Below are positions 1 to 11,574 of a DNA stretch of 64,000 bases, in pieces. Each line of letters opens with the position of its first letter. Within the stretch, counting starts at the first letter, position 1. The translations under genes were made by a program, and so were the position numbers. The stretch comes from Mytilus trossulus (lineage: Eukaryota; Mollusca; Bivalvia; Mytilida; Mytilidae). The notes beneath the pieces were generated by a model that was not told the DNA's origin, ran no database searches, and saw only the letters and a program-made list of their open reading frames with translations. The DNA is taken from positions 81,609,127 to 81,673,126 of the forward strand of contig NC_086378.1 of the NCBI RefSeq assembly GCF_036588685.1, given 5' to 3'.

Positions 1-882
1 TAATATTTACTGCTGAAGTTAAATCAATCCAACGAGCATTGGTACAATGATAAGAGACGTAATTTCGATTGAAATTTTCCAAGGACTCTTCACGTCATTA
101 TCGGGAAACGAAGTGTGTTCTAACGTCTGTCAAATATGAAATCGATTTTGTCAAGTCATTGGGCATTTATTTTCACACAGGATCGTATGTAACAGTATGC
201 ACATAGGAAAAATAACAGACCACCGGCGCAATCTCTTTGACAATTGTATTTTCCTCTTTTATACAAGACGAAACAAGTCTACAGATTATGTTTGCTAACA
301 TCCCGTTGGAAACAAAAACAATGTTTAGACCTAGTATTTCGTACATCTGGCCGTAATGGCGTTATCACATGTTTCATGTATGACCGGAAATGGTTAGAAC
401 TTAAGGACAAAAACAATTTTAATAAATAACTGGACTTCTGTTTCGTGTGAAATGTAACGCATAACGACAACGTAATTTTACTTAATTATTACGAAGATCA
501 AAACAAGAATGTAAATCATCTCGGATTTACCTGTTTGAATATCTCGCGAGAGTTCATATTTGCATATTGTTTTTAAGAAATTCTATTACAACAAAGCAGA
601 TTACATCATCTAAAAATTGCGTTACGAAATTGGACACAAAAATCACGCCACTGTTCTTACATCTGCTACATAAATACTTATAGTTCTCGGCATTTTCTTC
701 TCACTATTCTTATTGGTCGATGTTCTTTGTTATTTGAAAGCAAAAGTTACGAATTTGCCGGTGACGATTATCTATAAATCAGTCAGCGTTATGCTCTTCG
801 GAAGCAAAAAGTAACGCGAGAAACGACACAAAAATATGGTTGTAGAATCTTTGAAATTCGTATATTTTAAATTTTTTTCTAG
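1..882. other. Non-coding stretch, no recognisable feature
   Basis: The short open frames here (around 244-470) overlap on both strands and look like chance. A pyrimidine-rich tract ending in AG at 881-882 closes the stretch and may be the acceptor of the exon that follows. Confidence 0.4.
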
Positions 883-1122
883 GGAAGAGTAGCATACACT
901 TGTATGTTGATAAAAATAATGACATCTTTAGATGTAGTTGCAACTTTTCTTACAGTAATTCCCATTTTATCACTTTTCTATAGTTATAGGAAACAGAGCC
1001 CAATAGCAAATTATGGTCCATATATACACTGTGGATATGAACCCAGCAGTCACATAGTTATGATATTTGATATGCGCCCTTTGCCTGATCCTAAGAAAGA
1101 AAATTATATAAGTCAGATCTAA
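883..1122 (+). CDS. Possible 3'-terminal exon of an unrecognised gene
   Basis: A tract of T residues followed by CTAG (to 882) could be a splice acceptor. From 883 the frame is open for 79 codons to a TAA at 1120-1122. The first seven codons precede the first ATG (904), so a spliced entry would avoid the in-frame TAG formed by the acceptor. The peptide has a hydrophobic segment (VVATFLTVIPILSLFY) in its N-terminal half, then a polar tail rich in Pro, Tyr and Asp ending KKENYISQI. AATAAA-type signals follow near 1160 and 1485, which suits a last exon. I do not recognise the family. Upstream exons, if any, lie left of the window. It could also be a chance ORF. Confidence 0.3.
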   Translation, partial: GRVAYTCMLIKIMTSLDVVATFLTVIPILSLFYSYRKQSPIANYGPYIHCGYEPSSHIVMIFDMRPLPDPKKENYISQI

Positions 1123-1654
1123 ACCACTTATTTGTCACTGACAGACAAAAAAAACAAAAAAATAAAAAATGATTGTCGCTATAAAAGCCAGAAGTATCTG
1201 TTTTTTCTACATGTTCTATTCAATTAAAAAAATAACCTTTATCCACATTCATGACATTGTTAATGAATCTTTATTTTTTGTACATGTTAAATTTTTATGT
1301 TACATTTATGTACATAATGTAGATAATGAAACATTACCCTGACATTTAGATATATATTATATGTCTGCAGCTGAACTTTACATTTCTGACGCCTTTAGAA
1401 ATGACAGTGAATTTGGAATGTTCCTCTCTTGATCTGACAAAAAATGTTGTGTGGGTCTCTGTAAAAACTGTTAAAATATAGAAAAATAAAGGTTGGCAGG
1501 TACATGTAGGTGAAACTTACATATGAAAAGATAAATGAAAAATGAAGAGATTGATGCCCGATTTATATAATTCCAAGTCCCTCAGTCGGCTCCAGAAGCG
1601 ATGAAGTAGCGCATTCATTTTGGGTGGGCAAATATCTTTTTGATACGGAACAAG

Positions 1655-1709
1655 CTCTGACGTCCCACGGCCCAAGCTTGTCTGGCATAACAGCCGTTGG
1701 ACGTCAGAG
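1655..1709. repeat. Inverted repeat with TGACGTC core
   Basis: Arms 1655-1671 and 1693-1709 are 17 bp each with one mismatch, separated by 21 bp containing AAGCTT. Both arms hold TGACGTC, a CRE/bZIP-like palindrome. It could be a hairpin in RNA or a paired protein-binding site. Function is unknown. Confidence 0.5.
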
Positions 1710-2402
1710 TAATCTCGGACTACTTGACAAGGGACTCTCCTTTTGAATTTTCCTTAGAGTTCGGTGTTAATTGTTATTTAACTTATCAATTTTGCTTTCA
1801 TATCCTCTGATTTTATGATTGATTCATGAGATAGAATCGAAATAAAGTTTGGTTGTCATGGTCGTAAAAAATAGATTTAACGTCCGAATTAGAAGAAAAA
1901 AGACATATGACCAGATGACGGTATACCATAGATAAAGATAAAAAGGAAAATACTCACCTTCGAATTCAGAATTGTATCCCCATTCAGTTTCGGATATATT
2001 CTACCTAATGACTTATACAGACGGTGCGAAGTGCATATGTCAAACTGTCAACACTTTTTTACCGGAAGTACACGAAGTATTGCGGAACTGCGGCTTGAAA
2101 ATGAGGTGGTAGCTTTACTAATGGTTTTGCTTTAATATATTGAATTGATGTTTCAATGTAATAAATAATTTTAAAAGTGTCGAATGACCATTGAATTATA
2201 AATATTTTGTTTGCAAATGATTGTTGTACGAAACAAATGTCTCAGTACAAACAATCACCCAAAAAATTGTTATAACGATGAATCACAACCAAGAACGTAA
2301 TTAAGTTTCCGAAAGACCAAGGTTTGTTTAAAGTTGCATAGAAGAAATGTTTGTTGATCTTTATAAGCATCTATTTTGGGGTTTGTTTGGCTTTTTTTTT
2401 TT

Positions 2403-2646
2403 GGGGGGGGGGGAGGGGCTTGGATTTTTTTTCTAAAACATATTATTATTTTACATTGAGCCAATATTATTTTCTTGCTACACATATCAGGTAAATATGA
2501 TCAAATATACACACCACATTCTATTATGAAAATTACTTTATTTAAGTTATCTTCTACATATCTGACTTACCGCCCCTTTCATGGTAAATTTTGTTAATGT
2601 AAATCAAACAAACAAAAATCTGTTTTTGGGGGGGGGGGGGGGGGGG
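2403..2646 (+). repeat. Two poly(G) tracts
   Basis: A run of 11 G plus AGGGG starts at 2403, and 19 consecutive G occupy 2628-2646. Both are preceded by T runs. Such runs are length-variable and error-prone in assemblies, and could form G-quadruplexes. Confidence 0.85.
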
Positions 2647-3399
2647 TTAAATACAGTTGTAAATATGATAAAACACATGCTTTTCTATATATATCAACAA
2701 GAAAAGTCTTGCAAATGATTAAGATACTACTCTCGAATTTGCACATTTCATTTAATATCTAGACCGATTGTTATCTGCCTTTTCACACATGTCATGTCAT
2801 CTTAACCACATAGTGAATATTAATGACAAAATTGAATCAAACAAGAGACAAAAAGAACAAAATTTGAAACAAACCTTATACCCCTGTCACTTTTCAATCA
2901 GTCATTTCTTCTCATTCATTTGGTAAAAATACACAATGTCCAACTTTTACTTCATGATTTAAATTAGGCAACAACATTTTTTTTTGTCGTTTTTTGTTTT
3001 GTCACATCATTTTTTAATCCTTTCAATAATTAATCAAAACATTTTTTTTACTCATTTTCCAGAAATAAACTTTTCCCCAAAAAAGGATATAAGGATTTAA
3101 TTTGTCCAAAACCGAGACGCGGATTTTCCGAATTTGAAATAGAGACAAGACGCCATGAAATAGCCGAAGTTAGTGAGCAAATGTTAGTGACAATGGCATA
3201 AAGAATATTTTATGTATGGAAAGTGGGAACTATAAAAAAAAATATGAAAGAAAAAAAACCCAACAACTTTGTATTGTATAAAGAAGAATGGCAGCTGCAA
3301 AACTAGACAGATAAAATACCCTCCATAATTATGGAACTAAAGGATGCCGGAACGAACACAATTCCTTCCTCTTTCCATCAAATGTTATATATCCAATTA

Positions 3400-3660
3400 A
3401 ACTAACCGCCGGGTTTGTACTACCATGAACAACATAAATGATGTCACATGTGGAGCAGGATCTGCTTACCCCTAATAACCACTTGAGATCACACCCTTTT
3501 TAAGTTTCTCAGTTTTGTTCCATATGTTGTGTATTCAATACTTTTATCTAATTTTAAGTCGTAATTCTTTTTATCTTTCATAACCTTGTCAGTTATTTTT
3601 TACATATATGAGTTTGAATTCCCCTCTCACTTCTCCATCTGGTCTATATAGCAATCATTA
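3400..3660 (+). repeat. Dispersed repeat D (retroelement 3' tail), degenerate
   Basis: Carries the phrase GAGCAGGATCTGCTTACC, then GAGATCACACC and a T-rich tail ending in TTGAATTCCCCTCTCAC. The same order occurs downstream of the reverse-transcriptase remnant at 31.8-32.06 kb and, in reverse, at 20.93-21.15 kb. It is therefore read as the 3' tail of that retroelement family. Confidence 0.55.
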
Positions 3661-3814
3661 ATTTACAAAAGCCACAAATCAATTTTATATTCTAATTTTA
3701 GTAATAAATTTTGCAATATGTCTGCACCCAAAGCAATACAATGTACCTTATTATATGGCCTTTCACATAATAAGACATTTCCGTATATTTTTAAAAAAGA
3801 AATCGTAAAAACAT

Positions 3815-3875
3815 TACATTTCAACCACGATAGTATCACCAGCCCAGTAGTCAGCACATTTTTTGTTGACATGAA
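3815..3875 (+). repeat. Fragment of retrozyme-like repeat B
   Basis: Contains ATAGTATCACCAGCCCAGTA followed by GTCAGCAC and TGTTGACATGAA, matching the block at 27.94-27.99 kb. Only this short block is present; no hammerhead core is seen here. Confidence 0.5.
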
Positions 3876-4009
3876 GTGACTTTTATAAAATGTCGAATTA
3901 TTAAAAAAAAAGTTTTTTTATTTAACACAGGCATAGTCGTATTTGACAATTTCACGGTGTTTTACCTCTAGCTTTGTGTTTTATTTAACCTTAAACGATT
4001 TTGAATTGA

Positions 4010-4310
4010 GTTGTTTCATTGGTCATTGTAAGTCATGTATCGGATGTTCAGTAGTTGTCGTTTGTTGATGTGGTTCATAAGTGTTTCTCGTTTCTCTTTT
4101 TTACACAGTTAGACCGTTAGTTTTTCGCGTTTGAATAGTTTTACAATAGTATTTTTTTAGGACCCTTTATATAATAGCTTGCTGTGCGGTGTGAGTCAAG
4201 GCTCTGTGTTGTAGATCGTACGTTGATCTATAATGGTATACTTTTACAAATTGTAACTTAGCTGATGAATTGTCTCAATTGGCAATCATACCACATCTAT
4301 TTCTATCTAT
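4010..4310 (+). repeat. Dispersed repeat A
   Basis: Shares ordered blocks with 28.31-28.66 kb (same strand) and 14.04-14.37 kb (opposite strand): GTTCAGTAGTTGTCGTTTG, AAGTGTTTCTCGTTT, AGCTTGCTGT, and a 3' end resembling CTCATTGGCACTCATACC. It has no coding potential. The spread across three loci marks it as an interspersed repeat. Confidence 0.7.
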
Positions 4311-4844
4311 TGTATAGCTAAAACGCGTGTTTGGCGTATACTTATAAAAACAATCGAATACGTCAACTGAGTGAGGTAAAATTAAAAACAAAACGGAAGT
4401 CCATAAAACCTCACAAAACTAAATGCTTACAAGTACTCAATTGCATCAACGGAACGAATGGAAAACAATTGTCACCCTCCCAACTTTGTTATCTTCGACG
4501 ATATTGTTTTTAGCATTATATATATTGGTGTCTAATGTCGACAACTTGGTTAGAGATTATGCTTGTAGTATGTACCGTAGTGGCATAATATCTGCAGTGT
4601 GACACGATTTTTACGTACTATTTTGATTAATTTGTACCATTGAATATTGGAATAGAAGTTCATGGTTGAAATCATTTATTTCGTTAAATACATTACTTAG
4701 AAAAGGAATTAAGGATTCAAATTGGCTTTCAGTTCTTCACTATTAAACGGAATAAAATAATAAAGTGTCCGGTCTGAAGTGTAGAAAAATTAATATGGAA
4801 ACATAAAGTGTGAGACTAAGGAATCGAATTGTATTTTGAAGAAG

Positions 4845-5250
4845 TTAATGATTTGACGGTTGGCCTGTTGGACTCTGAATAAAACCACAATATTGGGTTG
4901 TGTTTCTTTCTGTAATCAGAATTGTGCCTTCTTTTCCTAGATAATGCACGTGACTCTCACATTCGATCATTGTACCAATGAAATCGTTTTTCATACACAT
5001 GTACGAGTTAGGTCGATTCCTAGGAGACAAGACATATTTACCATTGTTGATCTTGATCACTCTCCACTGACCTTCAGTATCTGGTCTGTTTTTTGTCGAT
5101 TCGACTCGCCCATCCCATAACTATAGTCCAATTGTTCCATTTTTCGGTTCGGAGCGACATGTTTCTTCCAACAAGAAAATCTAGATCATCTCCTTTAACC
5201 TGGACCATGAACAATGCCGTCAGTGCAAAAAATCCTAATCCTTTCGCCAT
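4845..5250 (-). pseudogene. Frameshifted small secreted protein, possibly beta-trefoil (FGF-like)
   Basis: Reading leftwards from ATG at 5250, a signal peptide (MAKGLGFFALTALFMVQVKG) precedes DDLDFLVGRNMSL and an N-glycosylation site (NWT). Near 5118 the frame shifts: one extra base separates the first frame from the next, which runs WDGRVEST...GQWRVIKI...GKYV...YMCMKN...IECESH to a TAA at 4845-4847. The interval is 406 bp, one base more than 135 codons, consistent with a single-base insertion. A splice-acceptor-like TTTATTTTTATAG lies just upstream of the start. The spacing of R-T, G-R-V, G-K-Y-V and Y-x-C-M recalls the beta-trefoil of fibroblast growth factors, but this is a weak, visual match. 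It could instead be a mollusc-specific secreted family, and the frameshift could be an assembly error. Confidence 0.45.
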
Positions 5251-5486
5251 CACAAATACAGGGTAATTGTTACTAGTCTTCCAGTCTACTATAAAAATAA
5301 ATGTTTTCATATGATATCTGAAACACATTTTTACAAATATTTAGTATGATAATAAACTTTATTAATCAGTAAATGTTATGAATTAAACAACTTTTAATTG
5401 AATATATATGTGAAGCTGCAGCTGTCATAATCGACTAGGGACTGACAGTCTGTTGATTAAAAACCGTCATATAACAGACTTAAAAG

Positions 5487-5830
5487 TTAAAGAGGATAGA
5501 CGACCCTAAAATGTTTTCTAAAGGTTTTGCAAAATACAGCTGATATATTTCTTGTGAAAACTATCCTTAGTTTATCGAACAAACCACAGTTTTGTAAATT
5601 GTTAAAATATTCATATAATTTATATGTAATGTCAACACAGAAGTGCTGAATACTGGGCTTGTGGTACCTCGACCTACAGTGGCACCGATCCAGTGGTGGT
5701 AAAATTAAACTTTTCAAATATACCAGGCTTACAATTTCGAATAACAAATTTCTAGCTAATAGGTTAAATTGAAGGTCATATGAATACGGGTTTAATGAAG
5801 TCGAATTATTCACTTGCAAGTGAAAAATTC
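5487..5830 (-). repeat. Retrozyme-like repeat B fragment
   Basis: Contains AAAGGTTTTGCAAAATACAG, then ACACAGAAGTGCTGAATACT and GTGGCACCGATCCAGTGG. This is the order found in the hammerhead-bearing array at 7.6-7.8 kb. The ribozyme segment itself is not recognisable here. The 110-residue ORF across it is not considered a gene. Confidence 0.55.
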
Positions 5831-6074
5831 ATCAGCGGTATTTTTTTGCTTATTTAGACAAAATCGAGCCAAATTGGCTGCTAAAACGAATTATTATTTC
5901 ATTTATATTACACTTTTATTAATGATTCAACCAAACGAAATCATCGTCTATTTTTTTTTCATATCTCGTAGCTAGTGCCCCTATAGGCTGTACCGAGACT
6001 AGACAAGTTGAAAATCAATGTAGCAGTTATACCACATACGGTTTCTCCAAATATAAAATTGACGAATACAAAAA

Positions 6075-7192
6075 CTAGAGACTCTCAAGAGCCTGTATCG
6101 CTCACCTGACTCTATTTAGGTTTTTGAATTCATATAAAAAAAGATAAAATTTGGCTACAAAGTAACAACACTTGGTCAGCACCAGATAAGACACATTCAT
6201 GCTATGTTTGGTTTAATTCCATTCAGTGGTTCTTTAAAAGAAGACATTTGTATGTATTTCCCATAGGGTCCTATGTTAAACTTAGTCCCTCGCTGGCGGC
6301 CATCTTGGATAATGGATCGGCTACAAAGTAACAACACTTGGTCAGCACCTCATAAGGAACATTCATGCCACGTTTGGTTATATTCTATTCAGTGCTTCTC
6401 TAAAAGAAGTCATTTGTATGCATTTCCCATAAGGTCCTATGTTAAACTAAGTCCCCCGCTGGCGGCCATCTTGGATGATGGATCGGCTACAAAGTAACAA
6501 CACTTAGTCAGCACCTAATAAGGAACATTCATCCTATGTTTGGTTTCATTCCATTTAGTGGTTTTCTAAAAGAAGTCATTTGTATGCATTTCCCATAGGG
6601 TCCTATGTTAAACTATGTCCACCGCTGGCGGCCATCTTGGATGATGGATCGGTTACAAAGTAACAACACTTGATCAGCATCTCAAGAGGAACATTCATGC
6701 CATGTTTGGTTTCATTCCATTCAGTGGTTCTCTAAAAGAAGTCATTTGTATGCATTTCCCATAGAGTCCTATGTTAAACTAAGTCCACCGCTGGCGGCCA
6801 TCTTGGATGATGGATCGGCTACAAAGTAACAACACTTGGTCAGCACCTCATAAGGAAATTCCTGCCATGTTTGGTTTCATTCCATTCAGTGGTTCTCTAA
6901 AAGAAGTCATTTGTATGCATTTCCCATAGGGTCCTATGTTAAACTAAGTCCCCCGCTGGCGGCCATCTTGGATGATGGATCGGCTACAAAGTAACAACAC
7001 TTAGTCAGCACCTAATAAGGAACATTCATGCTATGTTTGGTTTCATTCCATTCAGTGGTTCTCTAGAAGAAGTTCAAAATGTAAAATGTTAACGACGACG
7101 ACGGACGACGACGGACGACGACGACGACGACGGACGCCGGACGCCAAGTGATGAGAAAAGCTTACTTGGCCCTTCGGGCCAGGTGAGCTAAA
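6075..7192 (-). mobile_element. Helentron-associated (pearl-like) non-autonomous element, copy 1
   Basis: Read on the minus strand the element begins TTAGCTCACCTGG beside a GGCCCGAAGGGCC hairpin. It then has an ACG-rich microsatellite (7091-7146 on plus), a tandem-repeat core (6151-7075), the subterminal inverted match CAGGTGAGC, a terminal hairpin (AGGCTCTTGAGAGTC) and CTAG followed by T. A start with an inverted match placed inside the 3' hairpin, and a CTAG/T end, are typical of Helentron-type elements. Tandem core plus microsatellite matches bivalve pearl elements. The same ends occur at 60.3-62.2 kb with a different core. It has no Rep/helicase gene and so would need an autonomous partner. 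Confidence 0.6.
6151..7075 (+). repeat. 166-bp tandem repeat array (about 5.6 copies)
   Basis: The anchor CTGGCGGCCATCTTGGA recurs at 6293, 6459, 6625, 6791 and 6956, spacing 166, 166, 166 and 165 bp. Units differ by scattered substitutions. They form the core of the surrounding pearl-like element. The ORF at 6273-6497 is a by-product of the repeat. Confidence 0.92.
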
Positions 7193-7479
7193 AAGATGTA
7201 ACTTACCAGATTAAGTTGGATAATCAGTATGAAGTGTGAATATGAAAACTTCACAAATACAGCAGCATTATATACTATGTTTAGAAGATCATCTTCCGAC
7301 CTAAGACGAAAATGTGGGGTTTATTTTCATATTCAATAGAAAATTGTGGTTTACGTACTATTGTTTTTCTGATTGTCTGTTTTTCTAAGCCATGGTGCCG
7401 TCAATTTATGTTGGACATATGAATTTGAATATCCCTCTGGTATCTTTCGCCTCTCTTTTAACAATGGTAAATTAAAAAA

Positions 7480-7960
7480 AGTAAGTTCATTCAAAATAGG
7501 AACAAATAAACTCATCATAGAGACCAGGATTAAAATTTTATGTTTTAGCCAGACTTTCGTTCTCAAAAGACCCATCACTGACGCTCGAATAAAACAAAAT
7601 GTTAAAAGGGCCGAATAAAGTACGAGTTGAAGAGCATTGAGGACTAAAAATTCCTAAAGGTTTTGCCAATTTACAGCTAAGGTAATCTGTTCAACACAGA
7701 AGTGCTGACTACTAGGCTGGTAATACCCCCGGGGAAGTAAAACTCCACCAGCAGTGGCATCAAACCAGTGGTTGTAAATACATTCATCATAGATACCAGG
7801 ATTGAAACTTTATGTATACGCCAGACGCGCGTTTTGTCTACAAAAGAATCATCACTGACGCTCGAATAAAAAAATGTCAAAAAGGCCAAATAGTACGAAG
7901 TTGAGAGCATTGAGAACCTAAAATTCCTTAAAGTTTTGACAAATACAACAAAGCTTCTTT
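7480..7960 (-). mobile_element. Tandem hammerhead-bearing (retrozyme-like) repeat, about 1.7 monomers
   Basis: Two direct copies about 278 bp apart share blocks such as CATCACTGACGCTCGAATAA, GAGCATTGAG and AAATTCCT. On the minus strand each copy carries a hammerhead-like segment. The copy at about 7815-7862 reads GCGTCA, GTGATGA, a stem-II-like loop, AAAA, ACGCGCGTC, TGGCG. Core positions C3 and G12 are changed, so it should be inactive, while stem I, the short stem III and the cleavage triplet remain. The copy at about 7545-7584 is more decayed. Tandem monomers of a few hundred bases, each with a type I hammerhead, fit animal retrozymes. Confidence 0.55.
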
Positions 7961-8244
7961 AAATTGTTAAAGATTCGATCTATAGCTTGAAATATTTCAA
8001 AGACACTTGACTTTTGTTAAAACCAGGTTATTGAATATACATGTCTTTTGTGTCAAAAAGTTGCTGTATTGTTGACGCAGAATATACCCAGATCTTCAAT
8101 TATTTATGATATCCTAATAAGGTATACTCTTTAAAAATAAGAAATGATTTCCAAATATTGATCCTACTATTATTATGTATAGTTATTTTAGAAATAACAG
8201 TGGGGGACTGATAATTTAGTTATATATTGATATCGAACTCATTA

Positions 8245-9010
8245 AATTGAGAATGGAAATGGGGAATGTGTCAAAGAGACAACAACCCGACCAAATAAAA
8301 AAACAACAGCAGAAGGTCACCAACAGGTCTTCAATGTAGCGAGAAATTCCCACACCCGGAGGCGTCCTTCAGCTGTCCCCTCAACAAATATATACTAGTT
8401 CAGTGATAATGAACGCCATACTTATTTCCAAATTGTACACAAGAAACTAAAATCAAAATAATGCAAGACTAACAAAGGCCAGAGGCTCCTGACTTTGGAC
8501 AGGCCCAAAAATGCGGCGGGGTTAAACATGTTTGTGATATCTCAACCCTCCCCTTATACATCTAACCAATGTAGAAAAGTAAACGCAGAACAATACGCAC
8601 ATTGAAATTCAGTTCAAGAGAAGTCCGAGTCTGATGTCAGAAGATGTAACCAAAGAAAATAAACAAAATGACAATAATACATAAATAACAACAGACTACT
8701 AGCAGTTAACTGACATGCCAGCTCCAGACTTCAATTAAACTGACTGAAAGATTATGATTTCCTCATATGAACATCAGGCACAATCCTTCCCGTTAGGGGT
8801 TTATTATCATACCATCATAACATATATGAGAAGAAAATAACCCGTGTCATGCAAACAACTGTTTTTAGAATAAATGTGTTTAGTTTCGATACAAAGACCT
8901 TATCAGTGACTCAATATTAACGCCAAAATATGCAATCTTTAATGACTTAACAACATTATCGTAATTATATCCCTTCTTAATAAGTCTATTCAAAGGGTTT
9001 GTTAGTTTCT
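8245..9010. repeat. Putative interspersed repeat (mussel-type)
   Basis: The composition recalls very abundant mussel repeats: GGGGAATGTGTCAAAGAGAC, ACAACCCGACCA, CACACCCGGAGGCG, CTCCTGACTTTGGACAGG, ACATGCCAGCTCC. A partly similar block (CCTGACTTTGGATATA...AACATGTTT) occurs at 29.36-29.43 kb. No terminal repeats or ORFs were found. The assignment rests mainly on recognition. Confidence 0.45.
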
Positions 9011-11270
9011 GAGGTGTATACTGACACCTTTGTGCTTTATAAAGAATTTTTCCATAAACAATTGGATGTGAAATACCTGAACGTATAAGAAGTCTTTATA
9101 GTCTGCGTTAACAGTCGTTAACTTCGACGTTTTTGTCTCCATTACAGTTGCATTTTAAAACTTCTCGTGTAAATCACAGAAAAATAATTGATTGACAGTA
9201 AATTTTGAGTATTATTGTGTATTTTCTGAATACTTGACACTGGGTATACACATGCAAGTTAATAATTTCTTTATGTTAGTTTGAACTGTTTATATCTAAA
9301 CAGTGCACGGTTGCCGCACCCACTTTTGTAGTAATTTGATTTCCTGTATAGATACACAAAAACAACTGTGACTTAAAAAATATCGCATAGGGCTCATAAA
9401 GAAAAGGTGTCAATTCTAATGATATCTCTGTAAATGACATGTAGCTATCCATTGACAAAACAAAAATGATATATAGATGTAAAACAACATAAATAAATAA
9501 TCACCAATATTTAAATGTAAGTTTTCCGAGACTGGACAAGTTGAAAAAGGATGTAGTAGAAACACTACATAAACTGTTATAACTAAAATTTTATAAAAAC
9601 AAGAAAAACATGTAACATAGAAACAAAGAATTGGTATAACATCATTTCCTACAATAATTCCTAAAAAAATCATTGCCTCTTGTGATGCTAAAGGTTCACT
9701 AATGAGGTAAACGTGAGTAGAAATATATTTTGATGATACCGTAACAACTATACTGTAAATTTTTCATATAGGCATAAGTGTTTGATCAAAATTTAAAATA
9801 AAACACTTATTACGTCCAGAAACGGAAATATGTTGTTAATAAACATGTAGATATAGAACGGGAAAACGCAATTACTACAGATTAATAGAAATTATTATCT
9901 AAAGACAATCATACATTTCTAAGAAATTATATGAGAACTATACTTTTCAGAATATGTACGAACATACATAATGTGTATAATTTACATCAGTTATCAAGAT
10001 AATTGCATTAGAGAAACTTGTTAAGATGTTAAACTAAAATAAAATACAATGTTAATTGTTGCTGCATATTGATAAATCAATAGTTTTCCAGCCTTTAATT
10101 TTCGAAGTTTTCAACATAGTACTAACTTACAATGTAGCATGATACAATTTCTCAAAATGTATCTATTTTTCACGAGTAAGTATTCGAGCACACTTGGGTT
10201 TGCGCAGTGTCATGGGCATTTTCATTATGACACATTGTCTTTGCGTGAATACATTTAGTATAACAACTTAACATTTATTTCTGTTGCGGTAAAACAAACA
10301 AAGAGATTTAAAAAAAAAAAGTAGATTTCCCTTTAAAAGTGTGTGACCTTTCCCCCTTTGACAGTATTTATAATTCTTTGTATTTGCTTGTAATTCTGAT
10401 GTTATAGATTTAAGTTATTTCTACGTATTATTTGTTTTGAACCTACTTGAATATGGGCATTGTTATTTCATTAATCTAACTTGAACATTGGAATAGTAAG
10501 TCTTAGATATGCGATTTGTTTTAACAGTTGTCATTGGCTTTGAATTGGCGTTCAGTTACTGCGAGTTAATTATCTAAGAAATATACTTTAGACATATGTC
10601 CGATTGAGTTGACTCTTTTTCACAGCATCGGACACATTTAAATATACATTTTCTGTAAAAACTTTTTCACAGAACACTTTTATGGCTCACATATACAACT
10701 TTGAAATTTCATGCGGCACCCCACGTGTTTCCCATTTTAGTACAAACTCGATAATACATCTAATTCGGTAGGTCACATTCGGGGGAAAGGGGACGGGATT
10801 ATGATGTAACAAATGCAAGAATCGAAAAACATTTTAATACGATCTTTATTTGATATAAATACTTTTTTTTGTAGTTCGAAGAACAGACTACCTAGTTCTG
10901 ACTATTTTAAACGTATCAAATTTTCTATCAAAACAAAATTTTAAAAGAGAAGCTTTACTTGACAAATAATGCATAAATATGAACAGAAATGTAAATATGA
11001 TTAAACACAAATAATTTAAGAAAGATATGCAAGGTCATACACCCCAGACTACCTATATCATCTTTACACGAAACCCTTTGGAGATTTACCGATTTATATT
11101 TAAGTCTTTGAAAACATGAACAATTAAATTTAAAATTCGGTAATGAAGAAGCTTCCAGTAACTGAAACTAAACGCATATATTGTTCCTGTGCCATTTTAT
11201 TGTTCTTTGTGTCTCCAAATTAATTTGTACAGTTTGTTCTAAATAAATATATTGTTGATACATTATTCAG
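9010..11270. other. Non-coding, AT-rich, nothing supported
   Basis: Only short chance ORFs. A decayed fragment near 10,740-10,800 (CTAATTCGGTAGGTCACATT) resembles part of repeat D. No gene, RNA or terminal repeat could be supported. Confidence 0.5.
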
Positions 11271-11271
11271 G

Positions 11272-11358
11272 TAAGGGAAGGTATGAGTAACAAACATATT
11301 TAAGGGAAGGTATGGGTAACAAACATGTTTAAGGGCAGGTATGAGTAACAAACATGTT
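11272..11358 (+). repeat. 29-bp tandem repeat, 3 copies
   Basis: Units start at 11272, 11301 and 11330 with two or three substitutions between them; each contains TATGAGTAACAAACATGTT or a near copy. Confidence 0.9.
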
Positions 11359-11574
11359 AAAACCCGTCATAATCATTGTGTGTATATCATAGTAACCGGA
11401 AGTCTATGACTTGTGGTTAGTTGCCGCTGAGTCTGCTTTATTTGTATTTATTTGATATTATAACACTACACCGGGCCATTGGTTTATTCTTTTCTTTTCT
11501 TTCTTTTGAATTGTTTTTATTTTTTGTAACTCTGGGATCTTTTATAACTCACATTATGGAATGTCCATCCTCAC

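Larger units (their letters stand above)
1123..3400. other. Intergenic, AT-rich, with homopolymer tracts
   Basis: No supported gene. The stretch contains one imperfect inverted repeat (1655-1709) and two G runs, listed separately. The rest is low-complexity AT-rich sequence. Confidence 0.5.

Noticed and set aside
6273-6497. 74-codon ORF
   Set aside because: It repeats with the 166-bp unit and reflects the array, not a protein.
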